Of a stretch of 64,000 nt of DNA, positions 18,083-25,981 are shown piece after piece. A program made the translations under genes and the position numbers. Source of the DNA: a bacterium (GTDB lineage Bacteria > Auribacterota > UBA6266). The stretch spans positions 1,155,549 to 1,219,548 of the forward strand of contig JALOBK010000001.1 of the NCBI GenBank assembly GCA_023228325.1, in the 5' to 3' direction. Below the pieces are notes generated by a model. That model was not told the DNA's origin. It was given only the letters and a program-made list of their open reading frames with translations, and ran no database searches. How positions within the stretch are numbered: the stretch's first letter is position 1; every line of letters begins with the position of its first letter.

Positions 18083-19054
18083 ATGAAAATATTACTTGCG
18101 GGTTTGGGAAGGTGGGGAAGCAACCATTTAAGAATACTTAAGATGCTTAACGCCGAGGTTTTTGTGGCGGATCCTTCCGGGCAGTCAAAAAAATATGCGT
18201 TGGACAACAATATTCCCGAGAAGAATTTTTCCGGTTCTCTGGATGATTTCATTGATAAAGTGGACGCGGTGGATATTGTCACTCCTGCCGATACCCATTA
18301 CTCTTTATGCCTTAAAGCCATGCAGAAAGGAAAAGATGTTTTTATCGAGAAACCTCTCACTCTAAAATCTTCGGAATGTAAGAAGCTGTCTGAAACCGCC
18401 GAAGAAAAGAAACTGATCCTTCAGGTGGGACATGTTTTCCGCTTTGACCCCGCAACGGCATTTATGGTTCAGCAGATAAAGGAAGGGGTTCTGGGAAAAA
18501 TCCAGTGGATGATAGGGAATTTTTACGGTTTTAAAAGGCCGAGAATGGATGCGGGAGTCACATGGTCCGATTCGCTGCATTTTATTGATTTGTTCAATTA
18601 CCTTATGGGTAGTGTGCCGAAGAAAGTTTTAGCCAGGCTTAATGATAACCTGGGCAGGGGCATGGATGATGCTTCCTGGGTGTCTTTGATATATGAAAAT
18701 GCGGAAGCCGAAGTAAGAGCAAATTATTTTCGGCCGCATAAAAAGAGAGAGGTTGTAATCATCGGCTCTGAGGCCACGCTGGAGTGTGATTTTAGTTCCT
18801 CTCAGGACAAAATTAAGATATACAAGAATACTCATATAAGAAATAAGAACACGTGGGTTGCGACTCAGGGAGAGGTTATCACGCAGGAAATAATGCAGGC
18901 GGAACCTCTTGTTCTGGAGTTGAACAGTTTTATTGATTGTGTAAAGACCAGGGAAAAACCGCTGGCCGGCGGATGGGACGGTTATAATGTGGTAAAAATA
19001 ATTGAAGCGGCGTATGAATCCTCGAAATCCGGCGGAATTATTGATTTAGCTTGA
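18083..19054 (+). CDS. Gfo/Idh/MocA family sugar-nucleotide oxidoreductase
   Basis: An NAD(P)-dependent dehydrogenase. The Rossmann start is MKILLAGLGRWGSNHLR (GxGxxG-like at 7-12), followed by VDIVTPADTHYSL and the catalytic VFIEKPLTL (Lys in EKP), then a C-terminal beta-sheet domain. At 323 residues it is full length. It opens a five-gene run and is followed 16 bases later by a DegT aminotransferase. The same oxidoreductase-plus-aminotransferase pairing occurs in GnnA/GnnB and WlbA/WlbE-type pathways, which put an amino group on a UDP-sugar. I infer it makes the 3-keto sugar nucleotide that DegT aminates. The exact sugar is unknown. Confidence 0.88.
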   Translation: MKILLAGLGRWGSNHLRILKMLNAEVFVADPSGQSKKYALDNNIPEKNFSGSLDDFIDKVDAVDIVTPADTHYSLCLKAMQKGKDVFIEKPLTLKSSECKKLSETAEEKKLILQVGHVFRFDPATAFMVQQIKEGVLGKIQWMIGNFYGFKRPRMDAGVTWSDSLHFIDLFNYLMGSVPKKVLARLNDNLGRGMDDASWVSLIYENAEAEVRANYFRPHKKREVVIIGSEATLECDFSSSQDKIKIYKNTHIRNKNTWVATQGEVITQEIMQAEPLVLELNSFIDCVKTREKPLAGGWDGYNVVKIIEAAYESSKSGGIIDLA

Positions 19055-19070
19055 AAGGAAGGTTCAGGAA

Positions 19071-20153
19071 ATGGGAAAAATACCATTGTCAAAAGTATAT
19101 GAATCGCAGGAAATCCGAAATAGTATCCTGAAGGTTATTGATTCGGGTAATTTTATTTTAGGGCCGGAGTCCGGGTCGTTTGAAAAAGAGCTTGCCTGTT
19201 ATCTGGGTGTGAAAAGGTTTGTCCTTTCAAATTCATGGACATCCGCGGTCTATCTTCTATTGAAGGCCATGAATATCGAAGAAGGAAAAGAAATCCTTCT
19301 CCCGTCCCTGACCGCTTTTCCTTCCGTGGAGCCGATATGCCATGTCGGGTTAAAGCCGGTTTTTGTCGATATTGATGAAACTTATTGTATGGATCCTGAT
19401 GACCTGAGGAAAAAAATAACTCCGGAATCCGCGGGTATTTTGCCCGTTCACCTGTACGGACAGGCTGCCAACATGGAAGAGATAATGGCTATCGCCGAAG
19501 AAAAAGGGTTGTTTATAATTGAAGATTGCGCGCAGGCCATCGGAGCAAAATATAACGGCAAGCAGGCAGGCAGCCTTACGATAGCTTCGGGTTTTTCATT
19601 TTACCCGTCAAAAAACCTTACCGTATATGGAGACGGGGGAGGAATTGCCACAAATGACGATTCTCTTGCCGACGAAGTGGTTGCGCTGAGGAATCATGGC
19701 AGAAAAAGTAAATTTTTCAATGATGAGATTGGTTTCAATATGAGATTCAACGAGATTCAGGCAGTTGTCGGCCGGTGCCAGCTTCGGGTTATTGATGAGT
19801 TAAACGCAAAAAGAAGGAAACATGCGGCAAGGTATTCATCTCTGCTGCAGGGAGTGGTAAAAATTCCCGAAATCAGGAAATTATCAGAGCATGTTTTCCA
19901 TATGTATGTAATAGAAGTTGCCGATAGGGACAAACTTCGGGATTTCCTTAAGCAGAAGGGAATCGGGACCGGCATACATTATCCCGTTCCTGTCCATAAA
20001 CAACCGGCGATAATAAATCTTTTTGGAGATATATCCCTGCCGAAAACGGAAGAAGCCGTTGATAAGATATTGTCTCTTCCGATGTTCCCCGATCTGACTG
20101 AAAAAGAGATTGATTTTGTGGCGGGATGCATCAAGGAATTTACAGGAAGATAA
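19071..20153 (+). CDS. DegT/DnrJ/EryC1/StrS PLP-dependent sugar aminotransferase
   Basis: Classical DegT family: substrate loop GPESGSFEKELACYLGVKRFV, cofactor region VLSNSWTSAVYLLL, EDCAQAIGAKYNGKQAG, and the PLP lysine Lys181 in FSFYPSKNLTVYGDGGG. All catalytic parts are present in 360 residues. It would transfer an amino group, usually from glutamate, onto a keto sugar nucleotide, presumably the product of the Gfo/Idh enzyme 16 bases upstream. The ribosome site AAGGAAGG lies before ATG 19071. In the Arn pathway the analogous enzyme is ArnB; in the lipid A GlcN3N pathway it is GnnB. Sequence alone does not decide between them. Confidence 0.9.
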   Translation: MGKIPLSKVYESQEIRNSILKVIDSGNFILGPESGSFEKELACYLGVKRFVLSNSWTSAVYLLLKAMNIEEGKEILLPSLTAFPSVEPICHVGLKPVFVDIDETYCMDPDDLRKKITPESAGILPVHLYGQAANMEEIMAIAEEKGLFIIEDCAQAIGAKYNGKQAGSLTIASGFSFYPSKNLTVYGDGGGIATNDDSLADEVVALRNHGRKSKFFNDEIGFNMRFNEIQAVVGRCQLRVIDELNAKRRKHAARYSSLLQGVVKIPEIRKLSEHVFHMYVIEVADRDKLRDFLKQKGIGTGIHYPVPVHKQPAIINLFGDISLPKTEEAVDKILSLPMFPDLTEKEIDFVAGCIKEFTGR

Positions 20154-20154
20154 T

Positions 20155-20886
20155 ATGAAAAATTCCGAGACAGGCGTATACCTTTCAATTTGTGTCCCCG
20201 TTTTCAATGAGGAAGATAATATCCCCATTCTGGTGGATCGTATCGTTAAAGTTATGGGGAAAGAAAATTGCAAGTATGAAATAATTATGGTGGATGACTG
20301 CAGTACGGATAATTCATGGAAAGCGATGATTGAAGCGAAAACAAAATGCCCGTCCCTGCGCTGCCTTCAATTTGAAAAAAATTCCGGGGAAAGCGCGGCT
20401 GAAAACGCTTCAATGAAAGCTTCCAGAGGTGAAATCCTTATGACTATCGATGCCGACCTTGAAAATGAACCCGAAGATATTCCCGCGTTTCTGGAAAAAA
20501 TAAGGGATTTCGATTGCGTCTGCGGAACCAGGGTGGGAAAAAGGAAAGACGGTTTTATTAAAAATATGTCTTCGCGGACGGCTAATTTTATCAGGAACAG
20601 CGTGCTCCAGGATAAAATTACCGATGCCGGGTGCACCTATCGCGCGTTCAGGAAAGAGTGTTTCGAAAGTATTGTTATGTATAACGGCTTTCACCGCTTT
20701 CTTCCGACGCTCTTTAAAATGAAAGGTTTTTCAGTCGCGGAGATACCCGTCGGACATTCGAAAAGGATGTACGGTAAATCAAAATACGGTGTCTGGAACA
20801 GGCTTTTTAAATCTTTTGCCGATATGCTGGCGGTCAGGTGGATGAAAAAACGGATGCTTAATTATTCAGTAAAACAGGAGAGATAA
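20155..20886 (+). CDS. GT2 polyprenyl-phosphate glycosyltransferase (ArnC/DPM1-like, soluble)
   Basis: The glycosyltransferase has the DPM1/ArnC signature: LSICVPVFNEEDNIPILV, MVDDCSTDNSW, and the metal-binding TIDADLENEPEDIP, then the GTRVGKRKDG loop and RMYGKSKYGVWNR. ATG 20155, two bases after the DegT stop and behind ACAGGAAG, is preferred. Unlike E. coli ArnC it ends at residue 243 without the two C-terminal membrane helices, as in the short DPM1 form. It would load the amino sugar from its nucleotide onto undecaprenyl phosphate, ready for the ArnT-like transferase downstream. Confidence 0.87.
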   Translation: MKNSETGVYLSICVPVFNEEDNIPILVDRIVKVMGKENCKYEIIMVDDCSTDNSWKAMIEAKTKCPSLRCLQFEKNSGESAAENASMKASRGEILMTIDADLENEPEDIPAFLEKIRDFDCVCGTRVGKRKDGFIKNMSSRTANFIRNSVLQDKITDAGCTYRAFRKECFESIVMYNGFHRFLPTLFKMKGFSVAEIPVGHSKRMYGKSKYGVWNRLFKSFADMLAVRWMKKRMLNYSVKQER

Positions 20887-20887
20887 A

Positions 20888-21193
20888 ATGAGCCAGATAG
20901 CGAATTATTTCTTTGAAATAGCGGGCAGGCTGAAAAGTCCATGGGCGATAATAGGGGCTGTGGGTATGATTTGTTTCAGTTCCAGGTTCCTTGTCCAGTG
21001 GATAGCAAGCGAAAAGAAGAAACAAAGCGTTATTCCGGTTTCCTTCTGGTATCTAAGCATTATAGGAAGCCTTCTTCTCCTGGCATACGGTCTTTTCTAC
21101 GTAAGAGACCCGTTTTTTATCCTTGGTTATCTTTTTAACAGCGTAGTGTATTTCCGCAATTTGTATTTTATCCATAAGAAAAGAGTTGTTTGA
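20888..21193 (+). CDS. LAB_N (lipid-A-disaccharide synthase N-terminal domain) membrane protein
   Basis: A 101-residue protein with three hydrophobic helices and the signature FSSRFLVQWIASEKKKQSVIPVSFWYLS of the LAB_N domain (PF07578). Homologous stand-alone proteins sit in clusters for lipid A or wall-lipid modification and may move or present polyprenyl-linked sugars, in the manner of small multidrug-resistance-like flippases such as ArnE/ArnF; that role is inference. It follows the GT2 gene by one base and precedes the ArnT-like gene, exactly where a flippase would be expected. Confidence 0.85.
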   Translation: MSQIANYFFEIAGRLKSPWAIIGAVGMICFSSRFLVQWIASEKKKQSVIPVSFWYLSIIGSLLLLAYGLFYVRDPFFILGYLFNSVVYFRNLYFIHKKRVV

Positions 21194-21224
21194 CCCTGCG
21201 ATATTTAAAACACGGTAAAAGAAG

Positions 21225-22625
21225 TTGAAGACTTTTTTGTCAGATTATAAATTCGATATACTTGTAATTACCGCGGTTTTTATTCTTACTTCATTCGCGG
21301 GATATTGGAATATCCCCGTTGAAAGGACACAGGAAGCGAGGATTGCCGTTACCGCCAGGGAAGCATTGGAGGACGGCAACTGGCTTATTCCCACGCTTAA
21401 CGGCGCCCCGAGATTAAAGAAACCTCCTCTCATGACATGGATAGTCGCTTTGTCATATAAATGTTTTGGAAAAATAAACGAGTTCAGCGCCAGGTTTCCT
21501 TCAGTCCTGTTTGCCTATATAGCCGCTTTGGGTCTTTTCTTTCTCGGTATAAGGCTTTTCGGGAGACTGGAAGCCCGGGTTTCATCGCTTGTGATGATTA
21601 CGGCATTTCAATTTATAAAACATTCACGGCTGGCTGAAATTGATATGGCCCTTTTACTTTGTGTTTTATTCACGAAGATGTTCTGGTATCTGGCGCTTTC
21701 TTCGCGGGAAAGAAAGCGGTTATTTTATATTCTGGGGTACATTGCCGGGGCAGTGGCCGTTAATCTCAAAGGCCCCGCCGGTTTTGTTATCCCGTTTGTA
21801 TCTTTTCTGACATTGCTTTTGCTGATGAAAAGATTCGATGAATTCAAGAAATGGCTTAATCCCGCCGGCATATTGCTGTGTATCGTCCTCAGTTCAAGCT
21901 GGTATCTGCTTGCCGTCTTCCATGAAAAAAGAATAGCATCCGCGGTATTCAGAGATGAACTTGAAATAGCATTTATCAAAGGGATAGACCACCCGGGCCC
22001 TTTTTATTACTATTTATACACTCTTTTTATTTGTTTTGCCCCCTGGACGGTATTTATGTACGCGGCGGCTTTTTTTGCGCTGGTAAAAAAGGAAAAAAAC
22101 AGGGAGATGCTTTTTGTTCTGGTATGGTTTTTTGTTTCGCTGGTGCTTTTATCTTTAACGCCCAACAAGCAGCCTCATTATGCTTTGCTGGGGTTTCCTC
22201 CCATGGCGCTTATAACAGGCTGGTTTGCCGGTGATATCGCGAAGCGTAAAAGCGCGAAAAAATATCTTATGATAATAACCTGTGTCCTTGTGTCGGCGGT
22301 GACGGCGGGAGCGCTTGCCGATTCTTTCTTTCTTCATAAAAAAATATATCCGGATTCTTCTTTTAAGGGCTTTGCGGACAAGATAAAGGAAGATAAGATA
22401 GATATCCGGGATATATATACCTATAAGTTCATGAATGCCGAACTCATTTTTTACCTGGGCGGGCCGCTCCCGGTAATAAAACCGGATGAGCTCAGCCGGA
22501 TCCTTAAGGACCGCGGGAATATGTATATAATAACAAGGGCGGAAGACGCGCCCGATTTACCTCAGGGCCGGGAACTTATAAGATACCGGTATGACGGCAG
22601 GATTTATGTTCTGCTGTCTATATAG
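21225..22625 (+). CDS. GT39 / ArnT-like undecaprenyl-phosphate sugar transferase
   Basis: A 466-residue integral membrane enzyme with about twelve helices. It has the first periplasmic loop ERTQEARIAVTAREALEDG with the acidic pair expected for PMT/ArnT catalysis, then PRLKKPPLMTWIVALSYK, which is diagnostic for ArnT (RxKKPP), and the conserved TPNKQPHYALLG near residue 310. It moves a sugar from a polyprenyl phosphate to lipid A or another envelope acceptor in the periplasm. TTG 21225 is the start, 31 bases after the LAB_N stop. Its last eight bases overlap the opposing FAD oxidoreductase gene. Confidence 0.9.
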   Translation: MKTFLSDYKFDILVITAVFILTSFAGYWNIPVERTQEARIAVTAREALEDGNWLIPTLNGAPRLKKPPLMTWIVALSYKCFGKINEFSARFPSVLFAYIAALGLFFLGIRLFGRLEARVSSLVMITAFQFIKHSRLAEIDMALLLCVLFTKMFWYLALSSRERKRLFYILGYIAGAVAVNLKGPAGFVIPFVSFLTLLLLMKRFDEFKKWLNPAGILLCIVLSSSWYLLAVFHEKRIASAVFRDELEIAFIKGIDHPGPFYYYLYTLFICFAPWTVFMYAAAFFALVKKEKNREMLFVLVWFFVSLVLLSLTPNKQPHYALLGFPPMALITGWFAGDIAKRKSAKKYLMIITCVLVSAVTAGALADSFFLHKKIYPDSSFKGFADKIKEDKIDIRDIYTYKFMNAELIFYLGGPLPVIKPDELSRILKDRGNMYIITRAEDAPDLPQGRELIRYRYDGRIYVLLSI

Positions 22626-23919
22626 ATTCCACCGCTGATTTTGCGGCTTTTATGCCGCTCGCCATTTCATATTCCACAAACCCCGGAACGGGTGAAGGAT
22701 CGCATAATCGGATGTTTTTTATCCGGTTAAAATAATTTTTGATTATGTTTATTTTGTCTTCAAAGCCGGCTTCATATACGGGAAGCGCTTCTTCGAATCG
22801 ATGGACGTCCGCTCTTATAAATAATTTCGGCTCAGCAAGAGCCATTGTTTTCAGTTCATATAATGCCTTGTTTGTTATTTCTTCATCTGTTTTATCCCAC
22901 AGTTCATCTTTGGAGTCACAGAAATATAATAAAGTTATGCCCGAACAGGTGTCATTCCTTCCGGCGTTAAAGAAAAAATGGGCTATTGAAGCGCCTATCC
23001 CGGGGTTGGATATGAATACGGGTCCTCGTCCGGCCCGGCCCGGAGCATTAATTAAGATATTGACGCATAAAAGGTTTCTTGCGCGCAGGCTTGATGACGC
23101 GTCCCTGACGTTTTGGGGAATCAGAGAGATAATTGAATTTATAAAATTATGAACCGGATATGCCAAAATCAGTTTATCAGGGAAATAATCCCTTGTTCCC
23201 GCCACTATTTTTGTGATTGTGTTCCGGGAGATCTCGGTTTCTTTGAGGGGCGCTTCAAATATGAATTTTGTGTTTTTGCGCTTTAAATATAAAAAAAGCC
23301 TGTCGGTTAACCGCAGAGGTTCCTTATCCGGGTAAAAAGTATTGTTTCCCGAAGTGAGACCGTTTTGCTCTATCGGGACCAGGAAAGAACTGAGGTTTGC
23401 CCATAAGAAAGGGCTCAGGTTTTTACAGGGCGCGCCGAACATCTTTTCCAGAAAAGCCCTGATAAAAAGCCCGTATAATCTTTCTCCGATATGTCTTGCC
23501 GCAAGATATTCCAATGTGTTTTCCGAGCCCCTCCTCCTGTCCGGGGCGCCAAACCTTTTTAAGAGGAATGATAAACTCCCGGGTATGCCCAGGAGCTTTA
23601 TGACGGACATGAGGTTTTCGGGATAAGTCTTGAATCCGGTTTCAGTAAAAAATACAGGACGCAGGCTTATTGTCTTTATTCCCCCGGGATAAAGGTCCCG
23701 TGACATTTTCAGTGATTCAGGAGACTGCAATGCAAGGTTTTTGGGATATACGTCGAAGATGTTTTCGCCGGATTTAACGGTTTGTAATATCCCGCCCGGA
23801 TTTTTCGCAGGGCTGAATACGATCGGGGAAACACCTTTTTTGCAAAGATAGTAAGCTGCCGACAACCCGCGAAGACCGGCTCCGGCTATTATAACGGTTT
23901 TATCCTTATCCTTTTCCAT
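22618..23919 (-). CDS. FAD-dependent amine-oxidase/protoporphyrinogen-oxidase-like oxidoreductase
   Basis: The N-terminus IIAGAGLRGLSAAYYLCKKG (dinucleotide-binding fold) and the following SPAKNPGGILQTV loop are those of the NAD(P)-binding Rossmann/amine oxidase superfamily that includes HemY, phytoene desaturases and UDP-galactopyranose-mutase-like proteins. At 433 residues it has a complete FAD fold and a C-terminal LCDPSPVPGFVEYEMASG cofactor block. The substrate is unknown. No heme or carotenoid genes are nearby. It faces the ArnT-like gene tail-to-tail with an eight-base overlap, so the two cannot both extend further. Confidence 0.82.
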   Translation of the reverse strand: MEKDKDKTVIIAGAGLRGLSAAYYLCKKGVSPIVFSPAKNPGGILQTVKSGENIFDVYPKNLALQSPESLKMSRDLYPGGIKTISLRPVFFTETGFKTYPENLMSVIKLLGIPGSLSFLLKRFGAPDRRRGSENTLEYLAARHIGERLYGLFIRAFLEKMFGAPCKNLSPFLWANLSSFLVPIEQNGLTSGNNTFYPDKEPLRLTDRLFLYLKRKNTKFIFEAPLKETEISRNTITKIVAGTRDYFPDKLILAYPVHNFINSIISLIPQNVRDASSSLRARNLLCVNILINAPGRAGRGPVFISNPGIGASIAHFFFNAGRNDTCSGITLLYFCDSKDELWDKTDEEITNKALYELKTMALAEPKLFIRADVHRFEEALPVYEAGFEDKINIIKNYFNRIKNIRLCDPSPVPGFVEYEMASGIKAAKSAVESI

Positions 23920-23971
23920 AATATATAATAATAGAATATGCCGGACTGCTATGGAGATTTTCCGGGAAAAT

Positions 23972-24364
23972 TTATATAATATCCGCTTCCTGGAGCCCTA
24001 AAAAGGAGCAGGTTTCCTTAATGAGTTTTTCCTGAACGGGCGCAAAAGATTTATCAGAGCCGGAAAGCTTTTTTACCGCCGTGACTATAGACATCTTTTC
24101 CGCGACGGTATAGGATTCGCTGATTCTCTCTATTATTTCCACACCGGGCGATTTTTCCATTTCAACGGAAACAAAATGGTATATCTCATCTATATCGTCT
24201 TCGGTTGCGCCTTTTGCCTGCAGGAAATCGTTCAGGCAGTTAAGTTCTCCCATAGCAACGGAGCCGTCGGAAGCGGTCATCAGTACCCATAAGAGGGAAA
24301 TGTCTTTTATAAGCTCTTTCCCTTTGTTTTTAACGGGTTTTTTTTCGGTTTTTTTGGTTTTCAT
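23972..24364 (-). CDS. TerB-like helical protein
   Basis: A 130-residue, all-helical protein with the TerB/DjlA-type pattern: KDISLLWVLMTASDGSVAMGELNCL, with the Asp-Gly-x-(V/I)-x-x-x-E metal-like loop, then KMSIVTAVKKLSGSDKSF, a second DGxF-like half. The N-terminus is a Lys-rich tail (KTKKTEKKPVKNKGK). TerB-like proteins are associated with tellurite or stress responses, but most single-domain members have no known job. It lies 52 bases beyond the start of the FAD gene on the same strand, so it may be the first gene of that transcript. Confidence 0.65.
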   Translation of the reverse strand: MKTKKTEKKPVKNKGKELIKDISLLWVLMTASDGSVAMGELNCLNDFLQAKGATEDDIDEIYHFVSVEMEKSPGVEIIERISESYTVAEKMSIVTAVKKLSGSDKSFAPVQEKLIKETCSFLGLQEADII

Positions 24365-24425
24365 TATAATTAATTATACTTCTTTTAATTTTATATGTAA
24401 AATTAAATAGTGATTTTTAAATACA

Positions 24426-24454
24426 TTGACAGTATAGTATTAATATAATATTAT
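24426..24454 (+). promoter_or_regulatory. Sigma70-type promoter for tRNA-Phe
   Basis: TTGACA at 24426-24431 is a perfect -35, followed after 17 bases by TATTAT at 24449-24454. Transcription would start near 24461, about 20 bases before the tRNA. Confidence 0.6.
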
Positions 24455-24481
24455 TTCTTCCCTCTTTAAAAAGAACTTTGC

Positions 24482-24557
<76 letters not shown>

Positions 24558-24582
24558 TCATAAAATTTTCAATCTGCTTATC

Positions 24583-24658
24583 TGGAGCCCACGATCAGAC
24601 TTGAACTGATAACCTGCGCATTACGAATGCGCTGCTCTGCCAGTTGAGCTACGTGGGC
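24583..24658 (-). tRNA. tRNA-Thr (CGT)
   Basis: Read on the reverse strand, the acceptor GCCCACG pairs with CGTGGGC, the D-arm is TAGCTCAACTGGCAGAGCA, the anticodon loop is TTCGTAA (CGT, reading ACG), the T-loop is GTTCAAG, and discriminator T and CCA are encoded. It faces tRNA-Phe tail-to-tail with 25 bases between the 3' ends. Confidence 0.95.
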
Positions 24659-24721
24659 ATTAGGATTGAGCAAGAATATATACCACAGCCGCGATTTTTT
24701 CAAGGCGAAAAAAGGTGTATT

Positions 24722-25894
24722 TTAAAAGTCCCACACTCCCTGTATACCGGCTCCGCAATATTTGCACTTCCCGTCTTTTATATTATTGATTTCGATGTAA
24801 TATCCCGATCTTTTTATCAGCATGCGTTTACAATTGGGACAATATGTGTCGGAAAGGCCTTCTCCCGCGACATTTCCTATATAAACATATTTTATGCCTT
24901 TTGATTCGGCTATTTTTTTTGCTTCCAGGAGTGTTTTTACAGGCGTCGGAGGCCTGTTTCTCAGCTGGTAATGGGGATAGAATCTTGAAAAATGAACGGG
25001 CATTTCCGTGCCGATATTTGCCGCAATCCATGAACACATGTCATTTATCAGTTTTTCGGAATCATTAACGCCGGGTATTATCAGATTTGTCAATTCGGTA
25101 TGTACATTTTCTTCTTTAAGTATTTTGAAAGTTTTCAGCACCGGCCGCAGGGATGAATTGGTATATTCGCTGTAAAAATTCTCGCTGAAACCTTTCAGGT
25201 CTACATTTGCGGCGTCGAGATATCCGCATAATTCCCTTAAGGGTTCTTCTTCTATGAATCCGCATGTTATCCAGACGGTCTTCAGCCCTTTCTGTTTTGC
25301 AAGTTTTGCCGTATCAAGCATATATTCGTAAAATACGGTGGGTTCTGTGTAAGTGAATGCTATCGATTCACAGCCTTCTTTCAATGCGTTTGAAACAATT
25401 TCTTCCGGCGGAACGTTAAAATGGCGCGTATTTTCGGGGTAAGACTGGCTGATCTCCCAGTTCTGGCAGAACATACAGCTTAGATTGCAGCCGGCCGTGG
25501 CAAGCGAAAAAGACATGCTTCCCGGCAGAAAATGGTAAAGGGGTTTTTTTTCTACGGGATCGATATGAATGGATACGGGTTTGCCGTAAACCAGGGAATA
25601 AAGTTTACCCCCGTAATTGACCCTGACTCTGCATATGCCTCTTTGGCTCTCCTTGAGTACGCACCGCCGCGGACAGAGTCCGCACTGCACGCTTCCGTTG
25701 TCCAGCGGGGAATAAAACATAGCCTCTTTTAAAGACAGGTCGGCTTTCAGGGCATCTGTCCTGGAGAAAGTCGTTATTTTGTGAACGGACCCGAGCAGGG
25801 AAGGAGCGGATTCTGTAAATCGTTTTCCGAGACCGCACACAATCAGTAACAGCACAGCCAAAAATAAAAAAGAGATTATAAGAGGTTTTTTCAT
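24722..25894 (-). CDS. amrS: AmmeMemoRadiSam-system radical SAM enzyme, membrane-anchored form
   Basis: A radical SAM enzyme of the AmrS family. CNLSCMFCQNW gives the three iron-sulfur cysteines, and the characteristic C-terminal zinc-ribbon pair (YCPNCKRMLIKR, then GKCKYCGAGIQGVWDF) is complete. An additional N-terminal Cys block (CGLCPRRCVLKESQRGIC) is also family-typical. Here a hydrophobic anchor (IISFLFLAVLLLIVCGLG) precedes the catalytic part. ATG 25894 is chosen; an in-frame start 60 bases upstream also exists. In other genomes AmrS occurs with AMMECR1 and MEMO-like proteins, which are not in this window. The reaction is unknown. Confidence 0.9.
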   Translation of the reverse strand: MKKPLIISFLFLAVLLLIVCGLGKRFTESAPSLLGSVHKITTFSRTDALKADLSLKEAMFYSPLDNGSVQCGLCPRRCVLKESQRGICRVRVNYGGKLYSLVYGKPVSIHIDPVEKKPLYHFLPGSMSFSLATAGCNLSCMFCQNWEISQSYPENTRHFNVPPEEIVSNALKEGCESIAFTYTEPTVFYEYMLDTAKLAKQKGLKTVWITCGFIEEEPLRELCGYLDAANVDLKGFSENFYSEYTNSSLRPVLKTFKILKEENVHTELTNLIIPGVNDSEKLINDMCSWIAANIGTEMPVHFSRFYPHYQLRNRPPTPVKTLLEAKKIAESKGIKYVYIGNVAGEGLSDTYCPNCKRMLIKRSGYYIEINNIKDGKCKYCGAGIQGVWDF

Positions 25895-25981
25895 TTTTTT
25901 ATATTTTCTATTTTCTATCGGATAATTATATCCTGCGGATATATGAAAAAACAAGCATAGGTTAAAAAAACACGGGAAAGA

